Notes under the pieces: generated by a model
Databases searched by the model: none
Told to the model about the DNA's origin: nothing
Seen by the model: the letters and a program-made list of their open reading frames with translations, nothing else
Program-made: the position numbers and the translations under genes
From: a bacterium
GTDB lineage: Bacteria; CLD3; SB21
NCBI GenBank assembly: GCA_013360215.1
Contig: JABWCP010000011.1
Span: 1-64,000, forward strand
Length of the DNA stretch: 64,000 bases
Reading direction: 5' to 3'
In this document: piece after piece, positions 27,472-36,084 of the stretch
How the letters are laid out: each line of letters starts with the position of its first letter
Numbering within the stretch: the first letter of the stretch is position 1

Positions 27472-28313
27472 TGTATATTCATAAAGAGAACACTATGGAC
27501 ATTCGTATCAGTATGGACAATTCCGCGCCGGGTGAATCAACACCGGAGCAAGTTTCACATCGTGTGAAAATCGTTTCGCGCGATATCAATATGTATTACG
27601 GCGCACACCATGCGCTCAAAAACATTTCGGTGGATATTCATGCCAACGAAGTCACCGCGTTGATCGGTCCGTCGGGTTGCGGTAAATCAACATACCTGCG
27701 CTTATTTAACCGGATGAACGATCTGATCGAAAACGTACGTATCGACGGTCAGATTCTCATGGAAGGGCAAAACATCTATGATAAAGATACGGACGTGGTG
27801 GAGCTTCGAAAAAAAGTCGGCATGATTTTTCAGAAGTCCAATCCGTTTCCTAAATCCATCTATGAAAATGTGGCATACGGTCCGCGCGTCAATGGTGAAA
27901 ATAACAAAACCAAATTAGACGGCATCGTCGAACGGTGTTTACGAAAGTCGGCCTTGTGGGACGAAGTAAAAGATCGTCTTCACGCTTCGGCGTACGGATT
28001 GTCCGGCGGTCAACAGCAACGTTTATGTATAGCCCGTGCGTTGGCCGTGGATCCCGAAGTCTTATTGATGGATGAACCATGTTCCGCTCTGGATCCGATC
28101 GCCACACAAAAAATCGAAGATCTTATCGAAGAATTGAAGCGTGATTATACCATCGTCATCGTCACGCACAATATGCAACAAGCGGCCCGCGTGTCGGATA
28201 AAACGGCATTTATGTGGATGGGCGAGTTGATCGAATTTAACGCCACTAAAAAAATATTTACCTCGCCGGAGAAAAAAATGACCGAAGATTATATCACGGG
28301 TCGCTTCGGATAG
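27471..28313 (+). CDS. pstB: Phosphate ABC transporter ATP-binding protein
   Basis: 280 residues. Walker [11 protein letters not shown]-loop [20 protein letters not shown] (typical of PstB), signature [15 protein letters not shown], Walker [14 protein letters not shown] and the switch His in [11 protein letters not shown] are all intact. It powers phosphate import through PstCA. ATG 27471 overlaps the pstA stop by one base. An internal ATG at 27495, behind AAAGAGAACACT, would give 272 residues and is closer to the family's usual N-terminus; both are plausible. Confidence 0.96.
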   Translation: MYIHKENTMDIRISMDNSAPGESTPEQVSHRVKIVSRDINMYYGAHHALKNISVDIHANEVTALIGPSGCGKSTYLRLFNRMNDLIENVRIDGQILMEGQNIYDKDTDVVELRKKVGMIFQKSNPFPKSIYENVAYGPRVNGENNKTKLDGIVERCLRKSALWDEVKDRLHASAYGLSGGQQQRLCIARALAVDPEVLLMDEPCSALDPIATQKIEDLIEELKRDYTIVIVTHNMQQAARVSDKTAFMWMGELIEFNATKKIFTSPEKKMTEDYITGRFG

Positions 28314-28364
28314 AAAGACATAAACCTAACCATGAAAAGTTTTGAGAATAAAGGATTATAATAC

Positions 28365-29036
28365 ATGAAAGCTCAGTTTACGGAACAGCTCGGCCAACTT
28401 GAAAAACTTGTTATCGAAATGGGCAGCGTCGTTGAATCGCAGGTCAATAACGTCGTGACCGCGCTGCTGACGCACAATTCGGAATTAGCCCAGACCGTGA
28501 TCAAACAGGACGAAACAGTCGATGCGTTGGAAATGCAAATTGACGAAGCCGTGCTTAATCTGCTTGCTTTGCATCAGCCTGTAGCGATGGATTTACGCGA
28601 CATCATCGGTATTTCTAAGATCAACGGTGATCTTGAACGTATCGGCGATCATGCGCTCAATATCGCGCAGTCCGTGCTGGTGATCAATGAACGCAATTAC
28701 CGCGGCATCCACGCACAGATATCCAAAATGGCCGATATTACGCGGGAAATGCTCAAAGATGCGATTGACAGTTTTATTCACAAAGACGCCGATCAGGCTA
28801 TCGCGGTATGCCGACGTGATGATACGATTGACGATATCAATAAGTTCATGTTTGCGGATGTATTGGCCGGAATGATCAAAGACCCGCAGAGTATTCCGAT
28901 TTCGATGGAGATCATTCGCATCAGTAAAAATTTCGAACGCATGGCTGATCTTTGTACCAATATTGCCGAGGACGTTGTGTTTATTCGTAATGCGAAGTCT
29001 ATCAAACATCAGAAAGAACTACTACAACCAAAGTAA
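28365..29036 (+). CDS. phoU: Phosphate signalling protein PhoU
   Basis: 223 residues, two three-helix PhoU repeats. The metal-binding type motifs are visible: VIKQDETVDALEMQIDEAV with DLERIGDHALNIAQS in the first repeat, and CRRDDTIDDINKF with FERMADLCTNIAEDVVF in the second. PhoU binds the PstB/PstC complex and PhoR and holds the Pho response off when phosphate is plentiful. It lies 51 bases after pstB and 5 before phoB, within one run. Confidence 0.95.
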   Translation: MKAQFTEQLGQLEKLVIEMGSVVESQVNNVVTALLTHNSELAQTVIKQDETVDALEMQIDEAVLNLLALHQPVAMDLRDIIGISKINGDLERIGDHALNIAQSVLVINERNYRGIHAQISKMADITREMLKDAIDSFIHKDADQAIAVCRRDDTIDDINKFMFADVLAGMIKDPQSIPISMEIIRISKNFERMADLCTNIAEDVVFIRNAKSIKHQKELLQPK

Positions 29037-29041
29037 AGCGT

Positions 29042-29749
29042 ATGTCTAAAAAACCAAAAACCATCCTGTGCGTTGACGACGAACACGATATCCTGGATAT
29101 TCTAACGTACAATCTCAAAAAAGAAGGATACCAGGTATATACCGCGGACAATGGCGATAAAGCGATCACCATGGCGGAGAAAATTCGACCCGATATGGTT
29201 TTACTGGACATCATGATGCCGGGCAAAGACGGATTGGAAGTGTGTAAAGCGCTGAGAGCGAATCCGCACCTTAAAGATGCGCACGTTATTTTTCTGACCG
29301 CCAAAGCCGATGAAGTGGATGAAATCATCGGGCTTGAATTTGGTGCCGATGACTATGTAACCAAACCATTCAGCCCTCGCAAAATCGTAGCCCGCGTGAA
29401 AGCGCTGTTTCGCCGTGTCGAAGTCCAAAAAGAACTTACGGACGACAAAAAAAGCATCATTAAAATCGGCGGTATCGAAATCAACCGGATCAACTATACC
29501 GTACAAGTGGACGGCCAGGAAGTAAAATTTCTCCACAAAGAATTTGAATTGTTGTATTTTCTGATGAATCGGCCCAATATGGTGTTTTCCAGAAACAATC
29601 TTCTTTATCATGTGTGGGGCGAAGATGCATTTTTTGTGGATCGCACCGTGGATGTCCATATAACAAAAATTAGAAAAAAATTAGGCCCGTACGGCGATTG
29701 GATCGAAACCATTCGCGGTGTGGGTTATAAATTCATACAAAACGCCTGA
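29042..29749 (+). CDS. phoB: Phosphate response regulator, OmpR/PhoB family
   Basis: 235 residues. The receiver domain has VDDEHD at the start, the phospho-acceptor Asp56 in VLLDIMMPG, Thr in FLTAKADEVD, and Lys108 in DDYVTKPF. The C-terminal winged helix has FELLYFLMNRPNMVFSRNNL and RTVDVHITKIRKKLG, both typical of the DNA-binding half. Its kinase partner is the next gene, 2 bases downstream. The expected targets are pstS and the divergent porin, but a PhoB site could not be demonstrated. Confidence 0.92.
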   Translation: MSKKPKTILCVDDEHDILDILTYNLKKEGYQVYTADNGDKAITMAEKIRPDMVLLDIMMPGKDGLEVCKALRANPHLKDAHVIFLTAKADEVDEIIGLEFGADDYVTKPFSPRKIVARVKALFRRVEVQKELTDDKKSIIKIGGIEINRINYTVQVDGQEVKFLHKEFELLYFLMNRPNMVFSRNNLLYHVWGEDAFFVDRTVDVHITKIRKKLGPYGDWIETIRGVGYKFIQNA

Positions 29750-29751
29750 TC

Positions 29752-31155
29752 ATGAAAAAAATCAGTTCGCAGATTTCATATGCGACGATCGCACTTTTCC
29801 TGGTAGGAATCGTAGCCCTTCTTTTCGTTGTAGATAATCTTCTTCGCAAAAATCTCCAACACGAACTGATCGAAAACCTTAAAGTTCATTGCTTACTGAT
29901 TGATGAACTATTGCCGGTACAGCCGGATTCGCTGGAGCGGGAAATCCCTATGTATTCGCGTATGGCCGGCGTGCGTATCACCGTGATGGATATCCAGGGT
30001 CGTGTATGGGCTGATTTTGACGGTACGCGTTTTACACGCACCATCGAAAATCACATCATGCGTCCCGAGATACAAATGGCGCTGAGCGATGTGGCGGGAT
30101 TCGGTTATGCGATACGGCATTCCGGTACCGTGGATCAGGATTTGGTTTATACGGTGTATAAGTCGCCTAAACAGCGTTTTGTGCGCGTCGCTCAAAATCA
30201 ATCGTTCATTGACGGCATTACATCACAAGTCCGATTTACGTTTTATTTGGCGTCCGTATTGGTCGTCGGATTGATGCTGTTTCTTACCGTTCGTATAGCC
30301 AAACGCATCACGCGTCCTTTGACTGAGATCATACAGGCTTCGTCGGAAATCAAATCCGGAAATTATGATAAAGAGATCATTGTCCGTGAAGACAATGAAC
30401 TCGGCGAATTGGGTCGTACACTCAATGCCATGTCGGCCAAATTGAAAGACGATATCAAACAGCTCAATAAAGTACAGGAAATCAGAAAAGATTTTGTGGC
30501 CAATGCTTCGCATGAATTGCGCACTCCGATCAGTTCGGTACGCGGGTATATCGAAACATTGCTGGACGGTGCGTATCATGACGAAGAAGTGAGCAAAAAA
30601 TTTCTTGAACGCGCGCATTCTAATATTTTGCGTCTTGAAAATATCGTCAATGATATGCTGGACCTTTCCCGTTTGGAGTCCCGCGATCAATCGCTGAGTC
30701 TGCGCTATTTTAATGTCGAACAAAGTCTGCGTAATATTGTTGCTGATTTTGAAGAGGTGGCACGGCGTAAAAATCTGGATTTGGCATGTACGGTCAATTT
30801 GCCCTCGGATTTCAAATTTATCGCGGACCCGTATCAGTTTGATAAGGCCGTATTGAATCTCGTAGAAAACGCCGTCAAATATACGGAAAAAGGGCGCGTG
30901 GATGTGCGCGCAAAGTTTGAGAATAAGAAACTAGTGGTCGAAGTTGAGGATACCGGCAACGGTATCAAACAAGAAGATACGGAGCGTATTTTCGAACGTT
31001 TTTATCGTGTGGACCGTGGTCGTTCACGGGAACAAGGCGGGAGCGGTCTGGGGCTTGCTATTGTCAAACATGTTATGGAAATTCATAAGGGAACTGTACG
31101 TCTCGAAAGTGAAGTCGGGAAAGGTTCCCGCTTTATTCTCACTTTTCCTGTGTGA
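29752..31155 (+). CDS. phoR: Phosphate sensor histidine kinase, PhoR type
   Basis: 467 residues. Two membrane segments (about 10-30 and 162-182) flank an extracytoplasmic domain of some 130 residues (SRMAGVRITVMDIQGRVWAD, PAS-like). A HAMP linker follows, then the dimerisation/phospho-acceptor helix with His254 (NASHELRTPISSVRGYIETL). The ATPase domain has NLVENAVKYTEKG (N box), VEDTGNGIKQED (G1), FERFYRV (F) and GGSGLGLAIVKH (G2). It phosphorylates the adjacent PhoB under phosphate limitation. The periplasmic loop is longer than in E. coli PhoR and resembles the Gram-positive type. Confidence 0.92.
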   Translation: MKKISSQISYATIALFLVGIVALLFVVDNLLRKNLQHELIENLKVHCLLIDELLPVQPDSLEREIPMYSRMAGVRITVMDIQGRVWADFDGTRFTRTIENHIMRPEIQMALSDVAGFGYAIRHSGTVDQDLVYTVYKSPKQRFVRVAQNQSFIDGITSQVRFTFYLASVLVVGLMLFLTVRIAKRITRPLTEIIQASSEIKSGNYDKEIIVREDNELGELGRTLNAMSAKLKDDIKQLNKVQEIRKDFVANASHELRTPISSVRGYIETLLDGAYHDEEVSKKFLERAHSNILRLENIVNDMLDLSRLESRDQSLSLRYFNVEQSLRNIVADFEEVARRKNLDLACTVNLPSDFKFIADPYQFDKAVLNLVENAVKYTEKGRVDVRAKFENKKLVVEVEDTGNGIKQEDTERIFERFYRVDRGRSREQGGSGLGLAIVKHVMEIHKGTVRLESEVGKGSRFILTFPV

Positions 31156-31160
31156 GTCGT

Positions 31161-31682
31161 ATGAAATCAATACAATTACTCTCGCAGCTTGAGCTTACCT
31201 GCATCAAACCCGATGACCATCAAAAACGATTTCAGATCATGGATGGAGCCGACGTGGTCGGTGAGCTGAGCTATGCCAAATCGGCGGGCACACTTGCCCG
31301 CGCCGAGTCCGGCGATGCGATTTGGACGTTCAAACGATGCGGTCTTTGGAAGCCGTACATCTCAATCCGTAAAGAGGGCACGCACACCAATCTGGCGCGC
31401 ATCGTTCTCGGTTGGCACAATGTGCTGATGTCGGAGCCGCCACTCCGGCGCGTACATTTTCGCAATTCGAGCTTTTGGCACAACGAATGGTCGTGGGTGA
31501 CCGATGAAGATGAAACGATCATGAAATTCAAACCGACGCATGATCATCATATGCGCGGGAAAATTGTGATTCATGAAAAATTTCGTCAGGACGGATGGCT
31601 CATGATGATGGCATTGCTGGGCTGGTATATGCTGGTTTCGCTTGAAGATGAAGCCGGCGATACGATGGTCGTGATGTCCTGA
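31161..31682 (+). CDS. Unknown protein at the end of the pho run
   Basis: 173 residues from ATG 31161, 5 bases after the phoR stop; an in-frame GTG at 31152 would overlap phoR. I do not recognise the family. It is rich in Trp and His, with short beta strands (RFQIMDGADVVGELSYAK, DAIWTFKRCGLWKPYISI, RRVHFRNSSFWHNEWSWV) and a hydrophobic segment near the C-terminus (WLMMMALLGWYMLV). This layout, a beta-barrel-like body ending in a hydrophobic helix, faintly recalls LURP-one/tubby-like folds. It is likely made with phoB and phoR. Convergent with ftsE, 1 base apart. Confidence 0.7.
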   Translation: MKSIQLLSQLELTCIKPDDHQKRFQIMDGADVVGELSYAKSAGTLARAESGDAIWTFKRCGLWKPYISIRKEGTHTNLARIVLGWHNVLMSEPPLRRVHFRNSSFWHNEWSWVTDEDETIMKFKPTHDHHMRGKIVIHEKFRQDGWLMMMALLGWYMLVSLEDEAGDTMVVMS

Positions 31683-31683
31683 T

Positions 31684-32343
31684 TCAGTTGGGTGCGTCGG
31701 TGATTTTGCCGCCTTCGACACGGATAATGCGTTTGGGAAGCGCCTTCACGATGTTATAATCGTGGGTGGCCATAACGATGGCTGTGCCTTCCGCGTTTAT
31801 TTTGGTCAGCAGCTGCATGATCTCCATCGAAGTATCCGGATCAAGATTACCGGTCGGTTCGTCAGCGAGGATCACCATCGGTTCGTTGACAAGTGCGCGT
31901 GCGATGACGACGCGCTGTTGTTCGCCGCCGGATAATTCGTACGGCATGCTGTTCTTTTTGGTGGAAAGCCCTACTTGGGCCAGTGCACGCATCACTTTTT
32001 TCGGAATTTCGCTTTTGGGCGTCTCCGTGACGAGCAACGTAAACGCTATATTATCGTAAACCGAACGATCCCGTAATAACCGAAAATCCTGAAATACAAT
32101 ACCCAGCTGTCGGCGCAGGTAAGGGATTTCCTTTTTTTTGACATTCGATGATTCAAATTCACCGATGCGCACCTGACCTTCTTCAGGTATGATATCCATA
32201 TATAATAATTTAAGCAGTGTGCTTTTGCCGGCACCGCTAGGTCCCAACAAATATACGAACTCACCCGGAGCGATGCGTAGCGAAGCGTTTTCCAAGCTGG
32301 TGCGATTGCGATAACGTACGGTTACGTTTGAAAGTTCGATCAT
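31684..32343 (-). CDS. ftsE: Cell division ATP-binding protein FtsE
   Basis: 219 residues. Walker [10 protein letters not shown], the FtsE-typical stretch [16 protein letters not shown] with SVYDNIAF, signature [16 protein letters not shown], Walker [14 protein letters not shown] and switch His in MATHDY. With FtsX it controls peptidoglycan hydrolases at the septum. ftsX is not adjacent here; the upstream neighbour, 3 bases away, encodes a lipoprotein with SPOR domains, which bind denuded septal glycan, so the operon retains a cell-division theme. Confidence 0.93.
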   Translation of the reverse strand: MIELSNVTVRYRNRTSLENASLRIAPGEFVYLLGPSGAGKSTLLKLLYMDIIPEEGQVRIGEFESSNVKKKEIPYLRRQLGIVFQDFRLLRDRSVYDNIAFTLLVTETPKSEIPKKVMRALAQVGLSTKKNSMPYELSGGEQQRVVIARALVNEPMVILADEPTGNLDPDTSMEIMQLLTKINAEGTAIVMATHDYNIVKALPKRIIRVEGGKITDAPN

Positions 32344-32346
32344 CGG

Positions 32347-33072
32347 TTACTCCGCGTCTTTTACGACAAACGCTTTGGGAAACGTTTTTTTCAATTCATC
32401 GGCTTTCGCGCGGTCCTCAAACCCGCCGATCCATACCTTGTACATACCGTCGGTATGGGAAATTTTAGAGCGTACTGATTGTTTGGATTCGGCTTCCGTT
32501 TTTGCTTTTTGCGCTGCCGCTTCAGTAGAAAAAGATCCGATTTGAAGCCAGAAAAGTTCTTTACCGGAAATCTTCGGCGTAGCCATATCTTTCATTTCAT
32601 GGATCCACGCATCGGGATAACCGTTTTGTATTAGTTTCTGTTTGGCGGCATCGGCTTCTTCCCGTGTCATAAAATCGCCGACCCAGACGCGCCACTTGCC
32701 GTCGGTTTTGTCATCCAAAACATACACGGCTTTTTTCCATGTGGTATCGGCGGAGAGCGATGTATAATTTTTCTGTGCGTTGGAGGGACTGCCTGCAAAC
32801 ACCTGTACGCGGAAACGCGCCTGGATCGTGGGCTCGTAAGTTTTATAAGTGATCGAATCGGGCGCAGGCGTCATCGGGCTTACCGTATCCGGGGGAGTGA
32901 TCATATCATTGGGTAGTTTTTCATCGGCCAAAAAATCTAATTTTTCTGATTTATTTTTTTCCGACGTCTCAAGCGCTTTGGCAAAGTCGGCATCGGATTT
33001 AGCCGCAGGCTGCGTGGTTTTACAAGAAACTACCGTAAGCACAGCCGCAATGGTCACAATCATCAAACGCAT
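32347..33072 (-). CDS. SPOR-domain lipoprotein
   Basis: 241 residues. Signal peptide with lipobox (VVSC, Cys17), then a linker rich in Lys, Ser, Pro and Asp. Two tandem SPOR domains follow: RFRVQVFAGSPSNAQKNYTS...WRVWVGDFMTREEADAAKQKL (about 88-160) and LFWLQIGSFSTEAAAQKAK...YKVWIGGFEDRAKADELKK (about 172-238). SPOR domains bind peptidoglycan lacking stem peptides, chiefly at the division site. It precedes ftsE by 3 bases, so the two are probably made together. Fixed to a membrane by its lipid, it may be a septal marker or an anchor. Confidence 0.9.
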   Translation of the reverse strand: MRLMIVTIAAVLTVVSCKTTQPAAKSDADFAKALETSEKNKSEKLDFLADEKLPNDMITPPDTVSPMTPAPDSITYKTYEPTIQARFRVQVFAGSPSNAQKNYTSLSADTTWKKAVYVLDDKTDGKWRVWVGDFMTREEADAAKQKLIQNGYPDAWIHEMKDMATPKISGKELFWLQIGSFSTEAAAQKAKTEAESKQSVRSKISHTDGMYKVWIGGFEDRAKADELKKTFPKAFVVKDAE

Positions 33073-33093
33073 ACATTTTCTCCGATAGGTGTA

Positions 33094-33405
33094 TTAAAAC
33101 AAATTACTTTTTTCGCGCAAATAGCTGTATGAATATATACCCGTATCATGTCCGTCCGACCAGGTAAAACGCAGAGCATAGCGCCCGACTTCCTGCACGT
33201 CCGACATCGTAATATCCGCAAATTGCTCCGGATACAGTGGGTTGGCTTCTCCGCCGTGTTTGGTCGTGTCACAATTGGCGCAGGGGCATGCTGCGCGCAG
33301 ATAGGCGTACGGTAACTCGCTGAGTTTTCCGTCGGCCCATTGGATCGTGACTAATTTTTTACCGCGGTCTATCGTGACGTCCGTAGCGGTTTCGTGATTC
33401 AGCAT
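33094..33405 (-). CDS. DUF971 / gamma-butyrobetaine hydroxylase-like N-terminal domain protein
   Basis: 103 residues. TIDRGKKLVTIQWADGKLSE, then LPYAYLRAACPCANCDT and a terminal GRYALRFTWSDGHDTGIYSY. The CPCANC run and a later His resemble the small zinc-binding domain at the N-terminus of gamma-butyrobetaine hydroxylase, which also occurs alone in bacteria, often near iron-sulfur or Mrp genes. Function of the free-standing form is unknown. Its ATG lies inside the last codons of the upstream hydrolase gene (7-base overlap). Confidence 0.88.
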   Translation of the reverse strand: MLNHETATDVTIDRGKKLVTIQWADGKLSELPYAYLRAACPCANCDTTKHGGEANPLYPEQFADITMSDVQEVGRYALRFTWSDGHDTGIYSYSYLREKSNLF

Positions 33406-34163
33406 AATGATTTCAAAAAATTTATGGTTTCGTTTTGTACTATCGTTTTATCAAAATCCAACGTGGCTAAATGATACGTGTTTTCGAGAACAACTTTTTT
33501 CTTTTGGGTCGAAGCGACGCGGCGATAAATCATGTCCTGGTTGCGAAAATCAAACGTATGATCTTCACGTCCGTGTATCGTAAGCAACGGGCAAGCTACA
33601 TTGCCGATCTCGGCCCGCAGCGATTTCAACAGTTTGAGCAACTCATGAATACTGGCATACGGCATGCGTGTGTAATGCACTTCCGTTTGTTTGACGCGTT
33701 CATCTTTGACATCCGGCCCGTACAATTTTGGTTTGTGTTTTATGAAATGTTTGACTAACGGCACCAACCCAATGCCGGTATTATAGATTTTTAATCCCGA
33801 TGCGATGGTAACTACACCGTCTACAGCACGGTTTCGCGCCGCGAGCAATAAAGCGAGGCATCCGCCCATAGATTGTCCGGCGATAAAAACTTTGTTGTAA
33901 TTTTTTTTCATTTCTAAAAAAGCAATATTAACCGCTTCATACCATTCCGACCAATAACGTGTAGCGAGGTCGTCGGGTGTAGTACCGTGTCCCGGAAGCA
34001 GTATGCCGCGTGCATCCATGCCGTTTTCATAAATTCTCTTTCCGAGTTCGCGCATCGAGTGGCAACTGGAAGTGAAACCGTGGACTAATAGTACGGCGTT
34101 ACGTGCCGGGGTTTCCGAAGTGTAAAAGAACGGTTCGGCGCCGGGCATGAGCTCCGGGGTCAT
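33399..34163 (-). CDS. Alpha/beta hydrolase (carboxylesterase/lipase-like)
   Basis: 254 residues from ATG 34163, chosen because it lies 1 base after the stop of the HPt gene and gives a protein starting at the family's usual place (MTPELMPGAEPFFY, then AVLLVHGFTSSCHSMRELG). The catalytic set is visible: nucleophile Ser in GQSMGGCLALLL, Asp in HGREDHTFDF and His in NTYHLATLDFDK. This is the arrangement of Est30-like carboxylesterases and monoglyceride lipases. Substrate unknown, cytoplasmic. Operon order: HPt, this gene, DUF971, SPOR lipoprotein, ftsE. Confidence 0.88.
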   Translation of the reverse strand: MTPELMPGAEPFFYTSETPARNAVLLVHGFTSSCHSMRELGKRIYENGMDARGILLPGHGTTPDDLATRYWSEWYEAVNIAFLEMKKNYNKVFIAGQSMGGCLALLLAARNRAVDGVVTIASGLKIYNTGIGLVPLVKHFIKHKPKLYGPDVKDERVKQTEVHYTRMPYASIHELLKLLKSLRAEIGNVACPLLTIHGREDHTFDFRNQDMIYRRVASTQKKKVVLENTYHLATLDFDKTIVQNETINFLKSLC

Positions 34164-34164
34164 A

Positions 34165-34557
34165 TCACTTAAACGCCGCGAGGCGCTGCATAATACCGCT
34201 GATATCAAAGCCGTCAGTAGTGCCTTCATTGGCCAATTTATCAATGAGTTGCGCCATACCAAGGACGGCAACATTCACGTTTTCGATCATATCGGGCGTC
34301 AGGAGTGGTTTCCCGTCTTTGACGACTTTGAATCCGTCTTCCAGCGCACGCCCGATCTCTTCGATAGGGGTCAGACCGAGCATACGTGCTGCGCCTTTCA
34401 TGCTGTGGGAAGTGCGGTGAAGCTGCTCAATCGCTGCAGGATTGGAAGGGTTCGCAGCAATTTCTTTCATCTTATCGTTAAGTATCTGAAGATTTTCGGC
34501 GCTCTCGGCTTTGAAAACGGCCATAATCTCCATCATTTCTTCTTTGGAAAATTCCAT
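34165..34557 (-). CDS. Stand-alone histidine phosphotransfer (HPt) protein
   Basis: 130 residues from ATG 34557, chosen because CCGAGGTGTGT precedes it; a longer frame runs upstream into the divergent rdgB promoter. It is all helical, with the HPt signature RTSHSMKGAARMLGL placing the phospho-acceptor at His51. It should relay a phosphoryl group between a hybrid kinase and a response regulator. No hybrid kinase is nearby; the two receiver-only regulators at 40-41 kb are possible partners but 6 kb away. First gene of the operon leading to ftsE. Confidence 0.88.
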   Translation of the reverse strand: MEFSKEEMMEIMAVFKAESAENLQILNDKMKEIAANPSNPAAIEQLHRTSHSMKGAARMLGLTPIEEIGRALEDGFKVVKDGKPLLTPDMIENVNVAVLGMAQLIDKLANEGTTDGFDISGIMQRLAAFK

Positions 34558-34689
34558 ACACACCTCGGAATGTTTCAGGTCGGTGAATGTAGGCGATTTC
34601 TCTAAAAACTTCAATTTGTTTTCCGCACGAATAATTCCTTTAGCCTTTGCTCTTTTTTTATGACATTGGTGAATACAACGGAGCACACG

Positions 34690-35301
34690 ATGGAAATTGT
34701 TTTAGCAACAAGTAATCCCAAAAAAGTAAAAGAAATGAATGCTATTATGAGCGGGATGCAAGTCCGGTTCAGACGGCTGAATGAATTTTCTGATGTACCG
34801 GAAATCATTGAGGACGGATTGACGTTTAAGGCCAATGCATTAAAAAAAGCGCACGTGATATTTGAGCATACGGGGATAATGGCGCTCGCGGATGACTCGG
34901 GTATCGAAGTGGATGCGCTGGGCGGAAAACCCGGTGTTTTTTCGGCACGGTATGCCGGCCCGTCACAAGACGATCGTGCTAATCTGGAAAAATTGTTACG
35001 GGATACAGAGCATGTGCCGGATGAAAAGCGTACCGCGCGCTTTCATTGCGTCATCGCGCTGGTGTGGGGTCAAGCCGGTAATGCGATGGAAAAAACATTT
35101 CACGGTGTGATGGAAGGCGCGCTTCTGCGTGCGCCGCGCGGAACACATGGTTTTGGCTATGATCCTATTTTTATGGTGCCTCAATACGATGGAAAAGCCG
35201 CCGCGGAATTAGATCCTGATCTTAAAAATAAAATCAGTCATCGCGGTCGAGCGTTGGAACAGTTTAAAACATTTTTTGAAAAAGAATTTTCTATACGATG
35301 A
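34690..35301 (+). CDS. rdgB: Non-canonical purine NTP pyrophosphatase
   Basis: 203 residues from ATG 34690, chosen because the family starts with MEIVLATSNPKKVKEMN and a GGAG lies 7 bases upstream. Key motifs: GLTFKANALKKA, ALADDSGIEVDALGGKPGVFSARYAG (metal and base recognition), HGFGYDPIF and SHRGRALEQF. It hydrolyses XTP and ITP/dITP to the monophosphates, cleaning the nucleotide pool. Divergent from the HPt operon. Overlaps the next gene by 4 bases (ATGA). Confidence 0.95.
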   Translation: MEIVLATSNPKKVKEMNAIMSGMQVRFRRLNEFSDVPEIIEDGLTFKANALKKAHVIFEHTGIMALADDSGIEVDALGGKPGVFSARYAGPSQDDRANLEKLLRDTEHVPDEKRTARFHCVIALVWGQAGNAMEKTFHGVMEGALLRAPRGTHGFGYDPIFMVPQYDGKAAAELDPDLKNKISHRGRALEQFKTFFEKEFSIR

Positions 35302-36077
35302 AAAATAACCTTTTTAAAATTACATCCGTTCTAGCGGTGACGCTCATCGGTATCGTGGTGAGCTGCAAAAATGATCAAACAAAAAATTCGGTCAACCTAT
35401 CGGCCGATTCAAACATCGTAAAAAACGATACAATGTTGCTATCCAAAGTAATGCCTAAAGGGATTATTACACGATTGCCGGGTTCAGATTCGGTTGTAGC
35501 GCTGACATTGGATGCCTGTGAGTCACTGATCCCTTCTTATTTTGACACTACGATTTTAAACTATTTGTTGCTTGAGCGTATTCCGTTTACTCTGTTTATG
35601 ACGGGCAATTTTGCCGTACGAAATCGGGAGACATTACGTATGTTGGCGGGTTATGAATGGATAGATATTCAAAATCATTCCTACCATCATCACCTGCACA
35701 TGGAGTCGCTGAGTGACAGTGCGGTTGTAGCCGAAGTGAGATCGGCGGAAGATACTATTTTTTCGATCACGGGCCGACGAACAAAGTTGTTTCGTTTTCC
35801 GGGCGGAAATTACGATACGCTGACATTAAATCGTGTCGAACACTTGGGCTATCGCGTCGTCCACTGGAGTTTCGAAAGTGGGGATCCGGACAAAAAAATT
35901 ACGCCACAAAAGATGATTCCGTGGGTTACATCCAAAACACGACCGGGGGGTATTTTGATTTTTCATATCAACGGCCGCGGGTATGCTACAGGCAAGGCTT
36001 TACCGGAAATCGTCACGCATCTGCGTAACACCGGTTATCACTTTGCGAAGCTTAATGACTACACCTTCGCCGAATAA
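35298..36077 (+). CDS. Polysaccharide deacetylase-family lipoprotein
   Basis: 259 residues. Signal peptide with VVSC lipobox (Cys23). The NodB homology domain spans about 65-255: ALTLDACES in place of the TFDD motif, NHSYHHHLH carrying the metal-binding His pair, LFRFPGGNYD and ILIFHINGRG. It probably removes acetyl groups from a cell-wall or surface glycan in the periplasm. Motif 1 keeps one Asp (LDAC) as in a known subset of these enzymes. Translation is coupled to rdgB (ATGA), with no obvious functional link. Substrate unknown. Confidence 0.87.
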   Translation: MKNNLFKITSVLAVTLIGIVVSCKNDQTKNSVNLSADSNIVKNDTMLLSKVMPKGIITRLPGSDSVVALTLDACESLIPSYFDTTILNYLLLERIPFTLFMTGNFAVRNRETLRMLAGYEWIDIQNHSYHHHLHMESLSDSAVVAEVRSAEDTIFSITGRRTKLFRFPGGNYDTLTLNRVEHLGYRVVHWSFESGDPDKKITPQKMIPWVTSKTRPGGILIFHINGRGYATGKALPEIVTHLRNTGYHFAKLNDYTFAE

Positions 36078-36084
36078 GTGATTT

